Source of the DNA: Protula sp. h YS-2021
Taxonomy: Eukaryota > Annelida > Polychaeta > Sabellida > Serpulidae
Direction of reading: 5' to 3'
Assembly: GCA_949752745.1 (NCBI GenBank)
Contig: OX457026.1
Location: 42,563,239 to 42,627,238 of the forward strand
Length of the DNA stretch: 64,000 nucleotides
The notes below the pieces were generated by a model, which ran no database searches, had not been told where the DNA came from, and saw nothing but the letters and a program-made list of their open reading frames with translations. This document shows positions 23,265-35,799 of this stretch, piece by piece (within the stretch, counting starts at the first letter, position 1; each line of letters begins with the position of its first letter). A program made the translations under genes and the position numbers.

Positions 23265-23420
23265 TAAGTGTCACTGTTTAGGCCAGGAATGAGTATGAAC
23301 AGCAGTGCACGCGTGATCGCTAACATACGCTGCTCCACCGCCAGTTGTTTAATGCTGACAATCTGGCATAGGTCGATCAGCGCGAAACACGTTCACAATC
23401 GCTGTTGTTTTTCACAAATC
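23265..23420. other. unique spacer after LINE
   Basis: Starts with the LINE target-site copy. No further feature is seen. Confidence 0.3.
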
Positions 23421-23735
23421 ATTCGGTATGTAGGAAACCCCATGTAAAATTTCCAAGTCCCGCAGCGACCTGGAACAACAACGCAAGAACACAAAACCAA
23501 ATCAGCTCTAGAACATTACAAATAAAAGCTACATACAGACTTGATTGAAATTTGACCAGTGAAACTTGAAATATGGGGTTCACAAACCACTCGGCATGGG
23601 ACACTCATGTAAAATTTCAAAAATTTCAAAGTACAGCAGTGACCTTGAACAACAACGCAAGAACACAAAACCAAATCAACTCTAAGACATTATATATAAA
23701 AGCTGCACACCATGTGTGATTGAAATACAACTACA
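23421..23735. repeat. ~165-bp direct duplication
   Basis: Segments 23421-23590 and 23591-23735 share AACAACAACGCAAGAACACA, then AAACCAAATCA and CATGTAAAATTTC. Confidence 0.7.
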
Positions 23736-24480
23736 GCGGCCAGTGCAAATAAAACATAAGGATACGGGCTTAATTAACACATTTTCAATCGACACCTATT
23801 TAGTCTCTTCTTTTTTTTGTGAACAAAAACAAACGCCTCCCCGACTACACCGATAATTCCGCAATAACCATTTTCCTTGTTTTTAATTACTTAAATAAAG
23901 GATTCATTTCCGCAAACATAATCATAATTCATTGTCCAAATTAGAGCGGCCAGTGCACACAAAACATAAGAGTACAGGCTTATATTACACACTTTCAATC
24001 GAAACCTACTTAGTTTCTTGTTTTTTTAAACAAAAACAAAAGTCTCCCCGACTAAACCCTAATCCCCCCAAAAAATTCCTTTTATTAATTACTGAAATAA
24101 AATATTCATTTCTGCAAACATAATCATAATTCATTGCAAAAAAATTCGAAATAAACAAACCAGATGGTGGTCACTAAAACATAGATGACTGCACTTCTTT
24201 TTATCGCTAAAACGGGTTTTACTGTAGGCCCTTCTTATCCAACTCTGAAGTTCCTCACTGCAGTAGTTTTACTGCACGTTAAATTTTTATGTGGGTCTTG
24301 AAGTTGGTCAAGACAGGTAGGTTTTACCGTACCTCTTTTTACCCGAATCTGGAAGGGGTCACGACAAACGGGTCTTACTTTACACCTTTTTATCCAGGTC
24401 TTGAAGGTGATCTGGATGTTTGTTGCTACCCATCATCCACCAGTCCCCCCCTTTTACCCAAGGTAACGGTAACGGTCTGT
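23725..24480. repeat. composite dispersed repeat, copy 1
   Basis: A dimer of GCGGCCAGTGCA...CACTTTCAATCGA units is followed by GGTTTTACTGTAGGCCC and GAAGTTGGTCAAGACAGG. The same order recurs at 53640-54110, and the second part at 26117-26530. No coding is seen. Confidence 0.7.
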
Positions 24481-26017
24481 CCCCTAAGTTTAGTTATAGC
24501 CATGATATACTGCTTCGTCTTCGTACTTTCCCATCGGCCAAAAAGCACTAGAAAAGCATTCTTAATAACTGCCTATCAGATGATGCACCTCGGTTCGAGA
24601 GGGGGAGGGCATTTCTGTGAGAAAATGGTGAGCTGCTTCTCACAACACAAGATATCAGCTGACCCACTTTAAAAGCGAAAAATGCTTCCTGTTACTGCAA
24701 ACAATGCTAACCGGCACAAAATTGCTCCCATATATGGAACACCTTGGCAACCGAATCAAGTATGCGGCGAAACAAATCAATAGCTAGACCTGCTGAGACC
24801 TATAAATACGACAATAGCATTCCATGACCTCGTAGATAATGACTTCATCATACGCACAACTGACACCAAGCCTGATTGATTGGCCTGTTACGTAATAGCC
24901 GTAGATGAGAAACGCAGGTTTCTCATATTATTCTCATGTTATTTGTTTCAGGCAATAACAAATAACAATGAACAGACAGTAGTGCTGTTACTGTTTTGTA
25001 GCTTTCTAAAGAATGGAGGAACACTCGGGAATCTTCTGGAAAACGCTGAAATCCCCAGCCTAGTTAACAACCTTGCTTAGCTAACAAAGGAGCTAAAAAA
25101 TGACGAGGCGGGGGAAGGGGAGAGGGAGCGTGTTGACGTTATGCACCTTGCTTTATTTTCTATACAAGTTTAATGATGTTTAAAACCAAACCCGTGCGAC
25201 TTATCCGATGAATAACTACACCAAGTTTAAAGTCGATTCGACTTTCCGCTATCTCGATATTTTGCTTAACAACAGATAATGTTTTACGTAACGATGCTTT
25301 TCTTAATTTCATCACACACGTCAAAAGTTTAAGCAATCTGACTGAACCAAAGAATATCCATATAAAATTTTAAGTTGATATGCTTTCCGTTATCGAGATA
25401 TGGTGCATCTGGTTCAAAATATATACATCTTCTACGTTATGACATCACACGCCGCACTCGTTCGTTCTACTTGCGAAAAACAGAATCTTTCGGACCTGCC
25501 AAGCACCAATCTCACCAAATTTCAACGTTCAATGTTCAGCGGCTGAGAAATTTCGCACACAACATTTTTACGCTATGACATCACACGCCCGAACTTATCC
25601 CGTGACATGCGTCAAAAGTTGAGAGAATCGTCCGACTGACCGACAGAATACCCATATAAAATTAGAAATCGATACGACTTTCCCTAATCGAGATATTTTG
25701 CGCTCAAGATCTTGAACATAATATATAAATATTTTACGTGATGATGCCATACGATGCATTCGTTCGTCCTACTCGCGAAAAAAATATATAGAATCTTTCG
25801 GACTTATCAAGCAATAATCCAACCAGGTTTCAACTTTCTCGGATGTTCAGTGGCTGAGAAATCTCGTACACAAGACTTTTTACATAATGACGTCATACGC
25901 CTGCCCTAATCACGTGACATGTGTCAAAATTGAGAGAACCATCCGACCTAACAAGTCGATCAAGTCTGAAGTCGATCCAACATTTCGTTCTGGCACACAT
26001 TTTGTTCACAGCAGATT

Positions 26018-26018
<1 letters not shown>
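24481..26018. other. non-coding, degenerate dispersed repeats
   Basis: Segments at 25200-25300, 25380-25560 and 25620-25860 repeat the theme AAGTCGATTCGACTTTCCGC, ATCGAGATATTTTG and ATGACATCACACG. No exon can be supported. Confidence 0.45.

Positions 26019-26066
<48 letters not shown>
26019..26066. repeat. (AC)n microsatellite
   Basis: About 24 AC repeats. A hairpin TATGTCTCCCC...GGGGAGACATA follows at 26082-26111. Confidence 0.95.
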
Positions 26067-26068
<2 letters not shown>

Positions 26069-26116
26069 AGAACGTACAAACACTATGTCTCCCCTTGATC
26101 GGGGAGACATAAATAG

Positions 26117-26530
26117 ATGGCGGTCACTAAAACAGATTTTACTGTACGTCTTATAATTCGAGTCTGGAAGGTGGTCGCTAAAATGAGTCTTGAAGTTGCT
26201 CACTACAGCAGTTTTACTGTACATTACATTTTTTATTCGGGTCTGGAAATTGGTCAAGACAGGCAGGTTTTATCGTGCGTCTTTTCACCTGAATCTTGAG
26301 GTAGTCAGTATAAACAGGTTTTGCTTTACATCTTTTTATCCGGGTCTGGAAGGTGCTCGCTACATCACCGGTTCCTTACTTTATTGCTGATTTTGTTTTT
26401 ATATGTTTTTGCTGACCGTCATAACCCACCCCAAGCCATCTAATGTAGGTATGACGCTAAACGCAACCCCAACCCTTTTACGGTTACGGTAACAGTCTGT
26501 ACCCTAAGTGTAGTTATAGGGGGTAACGAC
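26117..26530. repeat. composite dispersed repeat, copy 2
   Basis: It carries GATTTTACTGTACG, GGTCTGGAAATTGGTCAAG and CGCAACCCCAACCCTTTTA in the same order as copies 1 and 3. It directly follows the hairpin at 26082. Confidence 0.65.
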
Positions 26531-27530
26531 TTCATAATGAACTACAACGAACACTGGCCCCTGATTGAGAGACGTATTACATAAAAGTTGCAGATGAGTA
26601 ACGCACAAAAAGGTCAATTACATGCAATGTAAGAAATACCCAGGGATCGATAGTAATGTTGCTGCTCTTTCCAAGCAGTCTAAAGAATGCAGGAACACTC
26701 GATCTCGTCTGGAAATCGCTGAAAACCCCAAGCGTAGTTAAAAACCATGCTCAGTTAACAAAAGAGACGACAAAACGTGCAAAGCGATGGATGGGGTGGT
26801 TGTGGTCATACACCTTTCTTAATTTTCTACACGGATTTCATATTTAACAAAATCCATGCGATTTATCCAAGGAATAGCTGAAACAAGTTTGAAGTCGATC
26901 TGACTTTTCGCTATAGAGAAATTTTGCGTAACAACCGGCAAATTTTCCGCAATGATGCTTTTCTTAATTTCACTACAGCCGCCGAAAGTTCAAACAGCCG
27001 TCCGGCTGACCCAAAGAATCCCCATCTTGTTCAAATTGTCAGAAATTTACCAAGTATTGCGTCACTATGATGTCACATCATCTTTGAAAGAACTGAAAAC
27101 ACGAGGACATTATTTTTGAGATGTTTTAGAGTTTAATGAATATATACTCTAAGCTTCATAATATCACGTTTTAATAATATGTTCAACGGATAAAGCATAA
27201 CGTGAGTGCACACATCATATTATCTGCGTTTTTTTAATTAAGTTGTAGCATTGGTAGAATGCTTGTGAAATTTGTGAAAATTATATTATCGCCCACTGTT
27301 CAGATGTGTACTTACTGACATATAATCAAAGAAGAATGCCCAGGGACACTGTGACCAGCCTGGGCCATTTTCAATGTACCCCACATTAATTTTGTCATAA
27401 CTCAAAATGTCAATTGATTTTCGACATCATATTTTTATGTGCATTGTAAATAAACTTGCTAACTCCCCCATTATTTGTTTTTTTTATGTCAAGCTTGGTT
27501 ACGTTTCTTTACAAAGATGGGTTCACTTAA
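26531..27530. other. no gene recognised
   Basis: AT-rich unique sequence with fragments of the AAGTCGATCTGACTTTTCGC theme near 26890. No exon is supported. Confidence 0.35.
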
Positions 27531-27740
27531 CTAGGGATTTTTTCGCTCACTTACGCGACGCAATGTTACAAAAAATGCGTCCCTGATAAAGTCATGCGTC
27601 CCAGACGCAAGCAGTGCGTCCGATGCATTAATCTGTATGTTAAAAAATGCGTCCCTGGTAAAGTCAGTGCGTCTGACGCATTAATCTATATGCACTCCGC
27701 GGACGCAGGGTTAAGAAATACGCCCATGGCAAAGTCAGCG
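27530..27740. repeat. TGCGTC/GACGCA-rich degenerate repeat
   Basis: The block AAAAATGCGTCCCTG.TAAAGTCA followed by TGCGTC and GACGCATTAATCT recurs three times, about 60-70 bases apart. Confidence 0.6.
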
Positions 27741-28244
27741 CATTAATCTGTGTGCACTGTTTTACTGTTTTTTTTTTCAATTTACGGCACACAAAGAAGA
27801 AATGCACAGTGCTCGTCCTATAAATGAAAAGGACTGCGATAAATGTGCCCACTCTAAAATGTGTGACGCGGTATTTTAGAAAGGTAGCGCTATAATTTTA
27901 ACAAAAATTATGACGCAGCTGCAGATAAAATGATCCCTCCAGACGCACGCAGTCGCGTTCCTGAGGAAATCGATATGTCCAGGACACAGGACGCAGAGCA
28001 AAAGAAGATTGGCAATTTTTGACCAATCGCCATAAAAAGTAATTTTCTGGTAGACAGTTACCTAGGGAACATTCGTGCATAGTATTGAAAGGTTTCAAGC
28101 AAATCCCTAGGAGTCATAGCATTTTGAAATATGGGTAACAGAATAAGTGCCTAAATGAAAACAAGCCATCGTCGAAGACGCAGACCCCAACCTAACACAA
28201 CAAGTCGCCATTTTGGCAATTTTTTTACCGATTTGAAAAATAAC

Positions 28245-28261
28245 ACGACGTTGCACATCTT

Positions 28262-28356
<95 letters not shown>

Positions 28357-29420
28357 CTGTGCAAGGTAGCATATGCCTAGGATAAATAGTTTCGGAAAAC
28401 TCACGTGGAAAGCACCCAAGTCTTAGATTGCAGTTATCTAAAAAAGTCACATTTTTTGACAAATCACCACTTTGACAATTTTTTACCGATTTGAAAAATA
28501 ACATGACGTTGGACAACTTCAATATATGTATTTTCACTGTGCAAGGTAGCATATACCAGGATAAATAGTTTTGGAGAACTCGCGTGGAAACCACCTGAAT
28601 CTTACATTTGAGTTATCTAAAAAATTGGCAATTTTTGACAAGTCGCCATTTTTGGCAATTTTTTAATGATTTGAAAAATAACACGACGCTGTACAACTTC
28701 AATATATATGTATTCACTATGCAAGGTAGCTTATACCTAGGATAAATAGTTTCGGAGAACTCGCGTGGCAATTTTTGACAAGTCGCCAAGTTTGGCCATT
28801 TTTGGCCGATTTGAAAAATAACACGACATTGCACAACTTCAATAAAAATATTTTCACTATGTAAGGTAGCATATGCCTAGGATAGTTTCGGAAACTCGCT
28901 TGGAAAGCACCCAAGTCTTATATTTCAGTTATCTCAAGAAATCACATTTTTGACAAGTGGCCATTTTGGCAATTTTTGGCCGATTTGAACTTTAGACTTT
29001 TGACAACTTCAATAAATATATTTTCACTGTGCAACATTGCATATGCCTAGGATAAATAGTTTTGGAGAACTCGCGTGGAAACCTCCCAAGTCTTACATTA
29101 GAGTTATGTAATAAATTGGCAAGTTTTGACAAGTCCCCTTTTTCGCAATTTTTGGCCGATTTGAAAAATAGGACGATGTTGCACAACTTCAATATATATA
29201 TTTTCATTGTACAAGGTTGTATATGCCAAGGGTAAATAGTTTCGGAGAACGGGCGTGGAAAACACCTAAATCTTACATAAGAGTTATTTAATAAATTGGC
29301 AAGTTTTGCCAAGTCGCCATTTTGGCAATTTTTTACCGATTGGAAAAATAACACGACGTTGCACAACTACAATATATATATTTTCACTGTGCAAGGTTGC
29401 ACATGCCAAGGGTATATAGT
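28245..29420. repeat. ~180-bp satellite, seven units
   Basis: Units start at the GCACAACTTCAATATATA block (28251, 28509, 28689, 28829, 28999, 29179, 29358) and carry GTGCAAGGT(A/T)GCATATGCC, TAGTTTCGGAGAACTCGCG and TTGACAAGTCGCC. Spacing is 140-180 bp except the first unit, which is expanded by a TA microsatellite. Confidence 0.85.
28264..28352. repeat. (TA)n microsatellite inside a satellite unit
   Basis: About 44 TA repeats replace the short AATATATATA of the satellite consensus, so the expansion arose in place within the first unit. Confidence 0.95.
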
Positions 29421-31394
29421 TTCGGAGAGCTTGCGTGGAAACAAAATAGCATCCAAAGTGTGACACTTTTCGTAAAGGGGAAGGTGGGTGGGAGGTTTCA
29501 ACTTCTGACACCTTGAGTTTAAAAGTTTCAGAAAACCCAAAGCTTAACAGTTATTTTTTTAATTTAGTGGGGGTAGGGGTCGCGACACATGTACCTCCCC
29601 CCCCCCCCCCGGATCCGCAACTGAAGATTTTTTGTTTGCAGCGTCTCTTGTGTAATCGGCCCTTCTTGCAACATACACAACTATGGATCGACTCCAAAGG
29701 TTTAGCATACATAGGAACTACAATGCTAAAAATAGGTCATGGGAAAATCACAGGCTGCTGTTAACATTGCATTAAGACAGGCATACACAACAAGGCTTTT
29801 TCTATAGATTCAATCCGGTAAAAAGTAACTCGGTTCTTGTGTGTCGGGATAGGGGGCGGTGGTGGGGGTCAGGAGAGGGAGAAAAAGGAGGGGAAGGAGG
29901 GGCGACAAAGAGATGTTAGATTCAACTGCTGCCCCACAGATATTGTAGACTGACCTCTGGCTTCCAGACCTTGTAATGCTTCCACAACCAAAATTTACTC
30001 ATGTAAACGTCAAAAAGAGACTTCAATCATCGCCTCAGAACTCAGTAAATAAATTAATGGTATTGTTTATCAAATAAAAGAACAGAAGAATTTTTATGAC
30101 ATCATTAAAAGAAATTTTGACATCAAAAATCGGAATGAGTAAAGGGCTTCTAATTCACAATATTATTAAGTACTTCAAACTTAAATGTCGGCATTTAAAC
30201 ATTTTTGGCATAAGTCTTCAAAATGCTTCTATAATTTTTATCGGACTGCTTTCAATTTTTATGAATGTTCCCAAGGTAGTCCTCTCTTGAAAATATGATT
30301 TTTATGTAATTATTTTTCGCAATTCTTAAAAATGTTTCCGCTCCATAATTTTAATCGGATTACCTTCAAATTCTATCTCTCAAATCAAACCGCACACGAG
30401 TTGGAGTTCATCTAACGAGATATTGGATGTCACCCTGTTTACGGCCTCTTATGTAATGATTATTAGGCCTAAAGGTTCGAAAATGGGTTCAGAATCTGAA
30501 TGTTTTGGAGATGAAAGCCAATTTTCGGTTTATTACATTAACGCTGGACCAAAATCAAAGAATCTCTGATTTGGCCAATTTTGGCGGATCACAAAAAAGT
30601 AATTCCACTAGAGAGGATTGCACAGACAACATTCTTAAAGATGTGAAAGCAAATCACTAAAAATTCTAGAGTATATTGAAAAGTGACTACCAAAAAATGC
30701 TTCTATCGCAGGATCGCCAATAAGTGTAAGAAAGGCCTATCCCTGGACCATTAAAAATTGAAAATAACCTTGTCAGAACAGTGAAAGAAGAAGTGTTTTA
30801 AATAGCAGTCCATGCACGTACAAAGAGACAATTGATGTCCTAACGCATGTCACCAGACAAGCCCAACGAAGTTGGAACGATTAAGCTACAGCGATTTTAC
30901 ACTTCATTGTCGAAATCGTCAAAACTGAACTGTTAATATGAGGCATAAATGTTGGATCTTGATATTCTATGTTTGGACCTCACGTAATTTCTATATTTTT
31001 CATTTAACAAATTTGGCCAGAATGGGTAATTTAGTCAAAATTAGACAAACTGGTGTATCCTGGTAGTGGCTGGAAAAACCGCGATTTGAATCTCACTTTG
31101 TGAGCTTATTGAGGTATTAGTGTAAGATATCACTGTTCTATCAGAAAGGTCACGAATATTTGTAATGTCACTGGACATTAAATTTCAAAATTTTGATTGA
31201 AATCGTTATAACATTACGAAAGTTACTGTAAAAAAAAATTACTAACATAAAATTAAGGATAAAAAAATTATGCTTATAGCCGCCTATGCAAATACCCTGT
31301 CACAAATAGATATAAAACTGGATCAAACGGCAAAATTTTTATTAAAATCAGTTCATTACGAAAGTTGTCTACTTTTTTTAAGTTAAAATTTTGA
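29421..31394. other. no gene; C-tract and degenerate repeats
   Basis: A C tract lies at about 29597-29611. Region 30300-31250 has the AATCGGATTACC / GGCCTAAAGGTTCGAAAATG theme seen in copies A and B. No exon is supported. Confidence 0.4.
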
Positions 31395-31765
31395 GATGTA
31401 AAACGGTAGAGGGTGTAGAAGTGTTGTAAAGAACCCATGGGTGTTCCACAACACCCTCTGAGTAGTGTGGAAATGGGTCTAGAAGTGTTGTAAAACACCC
31501 ATGGTGTTCTACAGCACCCTCTGAGTAGAGTGAAAATGGGCCTAGAAGTGTTGTAGAACGCCCATGGGTGTTCTACAACACCCTCTGTGTAGTGTGAAAA
31601 TGGGTCCAGATGTGTTGTAGAACGCCCATGGGTGTGAAAATGGGTCTATAAGTAGTGTGAAAATGGGTCTATAAGCATGGTCGAACGCCCATGGGTGTTC
31701 TACAACACCCTCTGAGTAGTTTGAAAATGGGTCTAGAAGTGTGGTGGAACGCCAATGGGTGTTCT
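31395..31765. repeat. ~70-bp minisatellite, interrupted by the 4-kb element
   Basis: Units carry AACGCCCATGGGTGTTCTAC, then AACACCCTCTGAGTAG and AAAATGGGTCTAGAAGTG. The array resumes at 35746-35795 after the insertion. Confidence 0.85.
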
Positions 31766-31979
31766 CAGTGTTGCCACGGAGTCATCAAGAAAAAAAGGAT
31801 AAATAGGGATAAAAAGGATAAATTTGAGAAAACAAGTATGAAAAAAAGGATAATTTCATATTTTGCTGAAAATCGACAAACATTAATGTTGATCATATTG
31901 CATCATTTTTTTGTAATTTATAATATTCGTTTTCACAGCGATTAAAAATATTTGCATACCTGATTGTACTTTACAAATT

Positions 31980-32540
31980 AATAAAGGAATCCGGTCAAAT
32001 TGTGCCAAAAGAAGCGTTTTGAAAATTGGCTACTAAATATTTTTAAATGCCCCATTTAGCCAATTTTTAGCGGATCGCCAAAAAAGTAATGTTTCAAGAG
32101 AGGCCTACCTAGAGAATAAATGTTCAAAATTGGAAAAGAATCTGATCAAAATTGTGGAGAAGCATTTTGATAATTAGACACCAAAAAATTAAAAAATGCC
32201 CCCCATTGAGCCAATTTTGGCGGATCGCCAAAGTGAGCAATTTTTCAAGAGGCCTATCTAGAGACTATTAGTACAAACTTTGAAAAGAATCCGATCAAAA
32301 TTGTGGGAGAAGCATTTTTAAAATTGGCAACCGAAAAATTTTAAATGCCTTCCATTTAGCCAATTTTTCGCGGATCGCCAAAAAAAAAATTTTTAAGAGA
32401 ACATTCGTATAAAATTTGAGAGGAATCCGATCAAAACTGAGGGAGAAGCATTTTAAGTAAACATTTACAAACGTACATACAGACGACGGATACCCCTCTA
32501 CTGATGTGATAAGACCAGCCCGACACAGCCGGCTGGTTTA
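31980..32540. repeat. ~130-bp degenerate tandem repeat with hairpin tail
   Basis: About four units contain CCAATTTT.GCGGATCGCC and AATCCGATCAAAATTG. They are followed by CAGACGACGGATACCC and hairpin CCAGCC...GGCTGG (32515-32536). Confidence 0.65.
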
Positions 32541-33289
32541 AAGAAGGTGCGTACGTACTTTATCGATGGTCCCTAGGGACATGCAACTTAAAAATATATA
32601 CTACGTTATTGAAAATCATTGAAGAAATGAAAACTACTTAACATCATTTAGAATACTGGATATTTTACAGTGTGATAAGATACTGATCACGTTTACGGAA
32701 TATATGTTTCAATGCCATGAAAAATACCCTTTTTCTACAGATGTATTGATTTTAACAATACGATATACATAGTGCAAGAGCGGTTAATTTTGTGGCCTAA
32801 TCAAGGGTCATGACTAGGGTGAGAAAAATTCTAGCAGAAAAAATATATAACTAATCAGGAAAAAATAGTATTTTGAACGAAAAAAACAATGTAATTAAAT
32901 ATTAAAATAAAAAAAGGATGAAAAAAGAAAAAGCATAAAATAAAGGATGAAAATAAAAAAAGTATAAAATTAGTATTTAAGGATAAAAAAGGATAAAATC
33001 GGGCTTTTTTAAAACAAGTTTGTCCAAGGACAAAGTCCGAGCTTACGAAAAGCGATAAGACCAATGCTAGCGTGCATGGGCAAGGGAATTTCCTTGAAAA
33101 TTTGGGCTTCAAAAGACGAGATGGCAAAGAGCTAGCTAAACAATTAATTTACAAACGGACCCGAACACAGACCGATAAATACATACATAAGATTTGTTTC
33201 CAAGAAAACTGCTCGACAAATCTTGTGTATCTCTGGCAGAGCGGATAGTATACCAGAGATACATTCGAGCAACGTATCGAAATTGTATC

Positions 33290-34133
33290 CATTTCGGATC
33301 AATGCGAATGATTAGTGCGAATGATGTGCGGTTCGCATTTCGGACCAGTGCGCTGTTTATTTAACCTGCATCGATGCGTGATTCGCGTTTCGGAGAAATG
33401 CGCATGCTTATTCAATTAGCGTTGATGAGCGGTTCGCATTTCGGGCCAATGCGCATGTTTATTCAACTTGCATCGATGCGCAGTTCTTATTTCAGACCAA
33501 TGCGCATGTCTATTTAACTTGCGTTGATGCGCAGTTCTTATTTTGGACCAGTGCGCATATTTCTTAAGGTTGCGTTGATTAGCAGTTCGCATTTCGGACC
33601 AGTGCGCGTTTATCATGCTTGCATCGATGCGCAGTTCTTATTTCGGATCAATCGGATATATTTTTTTAACTTGAGTTGATGTGGGGTTCATATTTTGAAC
33701 CACTGCGCATGTTTATTGAATTTGCGTTGATGCGCGGTTTGCATTTTGAACCAGTGCGCATGTTGTTTTACCTTGCATTGATGCGCGGTGCTTATTTTGG
33801 ACCAGTATGCATGCATATTTAGCATGTGTCGATGTGCGGTTCGCATTTCGGACCACTGCGCTAGTTTTTTTAAACTTGCGATAATGTGCAGTTCGCATTT
33901 CAAACCAGTGCGCATGTTTATTTAATTTACATTGGCCCGCGATTTGCATTGCGGACCAGTGCGCATGTTTATTTAACTTGCGTCGGTGCGCGGTTCGCAT
34001 TTTGGACCACTGCACATGTTTTTTTCTCAACTTGCGTTAATGCGCGGTTCGCATTTTGAACCACTGCAGATGTTTTTTTTCAACTTGCGTTAATGCGCGG
34101 TTCACATTTCGGGTCAGTGCGCATGTTTATTAA
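33290..34133. repeat. 51-53-bp minisatellite (GCGTTGATGCGC type)
   Basis: About 15 units carry TTGCGTTGATGCGCGGTTCG, CATTTCGGACCAGTGCGCAT and GTTTATTTAAC. The array resumes at 34656-34750 after an insertion. Open frames across it are by-products of the period. Confidence 0.85.
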
Positions 34134-34656
34134 CACTTGACAAGCCTTTGGCTTGCAAGAGTTATATGAATTTGTGCGACCAAAATTCGTCCTTTTTTTT
34201 CTTCTTGACACTTTTTCCGATTTTTTTGTGTCTTCTTCTCCTCTGAAACTATGGGCCCTACGACCATGAAACTTGGGACTTATGAAGAGCTTGATCTGAA
34301 CATGTGCATGTCACTTTTTATTTTCGTCTTTGATTTCGTTTTCTTTGTTAAAACGCCATGTGAAAAGAGTGCATTTTTGGCAAGTAAATGCGTAGCATTT
34401 AACCCACATCACACACAGTTGCACAATGAGCTTTGTGCGAGCTCTCACTGCGTAAATAGCTAACACGGCGTATGCTAGATCAGTCAATAAAACCTTAAGT
34501 CAACAGAAACCAAACACTACTCGGCTTATAAGACATATTCAAGCTGTGTTGTTTGCAATATATTATTCAAGAAATAACCCATTGAAGGAAGTATTTTTGC
34601 GTTTTAATTTTTGTCAAGTGTTTAACATTTCGCTAGCGAAGTGAGGTTCTAGTTTA
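34134..34656 (-). repeat. hairpin-bracketed dispersed repeat, copy C
   Basis: On the minus strand it begins CTAGAACC, hairpin TTCGCTAGCGAA, then CACTTGACA. It ends with hairpin CAAGCC...GGCTTG and TCAAGTGTT. This is the same layout as copy A (14944-15835). It splits the 51-bp minisatellite, so both boundaries are visible. Confidence 0.65.
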
Positions 34657-34750
34657 ACTTGCGATGATGTGCGGTTCGCATTTCGAGTCAGTGCGCATGT
34701 TTATTTAATTTGCGTTGATGCGTGATGCTTATTTTGGACCAGTGTCCATG
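34656..34750. repeat. 51-53-bp minisatellite, resumed
   Basis: About two further units of the array at 33290-34133. Confidence 0.8.
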
Positions 34751-34754
34751 TTAA

Positions 34755-35700
34755 AAACTAAGGGAGGAAGGGCATTTTAAAGTTTTTTCTTCAAAAATTC
34801 CCAAAAAATACAAAAATTGTCCTATCCACTAAAAAAGCGCAAATCATATGCATGACCCATGTAGAATGTCGCATACCAAAAATAAATGAAATCGGATAAA
34901 AACTGTTGGGGGAATTGCATTTTGAAATTTTTTCTTCAAAATTCCCCCCCAAAATACACAAATGGTCAGATCGACTAAAAAAGCATAAGCCGCATGTAAG
35001 ACCCACCTAGAATGCCTCATACCAAAAATAAATGAAATCGGATAAAAACTTTACGAGGAATTGCATTTTGAAATTTTTTCTTCAAAAATTCTCCAAAAAT
35101 ACAAAAATTGTCCGACCGACTAAAAAACCAAGAATCGCATGCAGGACTCCTTAGGGGTGCTTCATACCAAAAATGATCGACATCGGATAAAAAATGTAGG
35201 TGGGGATACATTTTAAATTTTTTCTTCAAAAATTCCCCAAAAATTCAAAAATTATTCGATCGACTAAAAAAGCATAAGCCGTACGCAAGATCCTTAGAGA
35301 AACCTCATCCCGAAAATAAATGATATTTTCTTTCAAAATTCTCCAAAATTACAAAAATTGTCCGATCGATTAAAAAAGCACACGCCGCATGCATGACCCC
35401 TTAGGGGTGCCTCATACCAAAAATGAACGACATCGGATCAAAAATGTAGGAGGAGATACATTTTAATTTTTTTTCTTTAAAAATTCCCCAAAAATTCAAA
35501 AATCACGGGATCGACTAAAAAAGCACGAGCCGTATGCACGACCCCTAAGGGATGCCTCACACGAAGAATAAATGACATCAGTTTAAAATTGTAGGAGGAG
35601 ATGCATTTTGAAACAAAGTTTACTAAATAAACAACTAACTAACGGACGCCACCCGCAAACCGATAGGAATACCCCAGCTTACGTATAACGTAAGCTGGGC
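34755..35700. repeat. ~190-bp degenerate tandem repeat with hairpin tail
   Basis: Five units carry AAAATTGTCCGATCGACTAA, AAAGCATAAGCCG, CATACCAAAAATAAATGA and CATCGGATAAAAA. It ends with CTAACGGACGCCACC and a hairpin CCCAGCTTACG...CGTAAGCTGGG (35673-35699) followed by CTAAAA. Confidence 0.75.
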
Positions 35701-35799
35701 TAAAAAGGGATAATCCTTTTAAAAAAGGATGATGTGGCAACACTGTGTTCTACAACACCCTCTGAGTAAAAATGGGTCTAGACGTGTGGTGAACTCTCG

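Larger units (their letters stand above)
31766..35745. mobile_element. 4-kb element with CAGTGTTGCCAC inverted termini
   Basis: The left end is CAGTGTTGCCAC (31766) and the right end is its exact complement GTGGCAACACTG (ends 35745). TGTTCT flanks both sides (31760-31765, 35746-35751), and the interrupted minisatellite shows the empty-site sequence. The CAG terminus suggests hAT, but the visible duplication is 6-7 bp rather than 8. Both ends share AAAAAGGAT / ATCCTTTTT stretches. No transposase is visible. The inside is tandem arrays and a further nested repeat. Confidence 0.75.

Noticed and set aside
28107..28594. Open frames with long Ile-Tyr repeats
   Set aside because: They are read through the TA microsatellite and satellite units.
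33416..34030. Minus-strand repeat proteins with HAHWSEMRTAHQR-type units
   Set aside because: Same cause: a 51-53-bp minisatellite is open in several frames. No start context or conservation.
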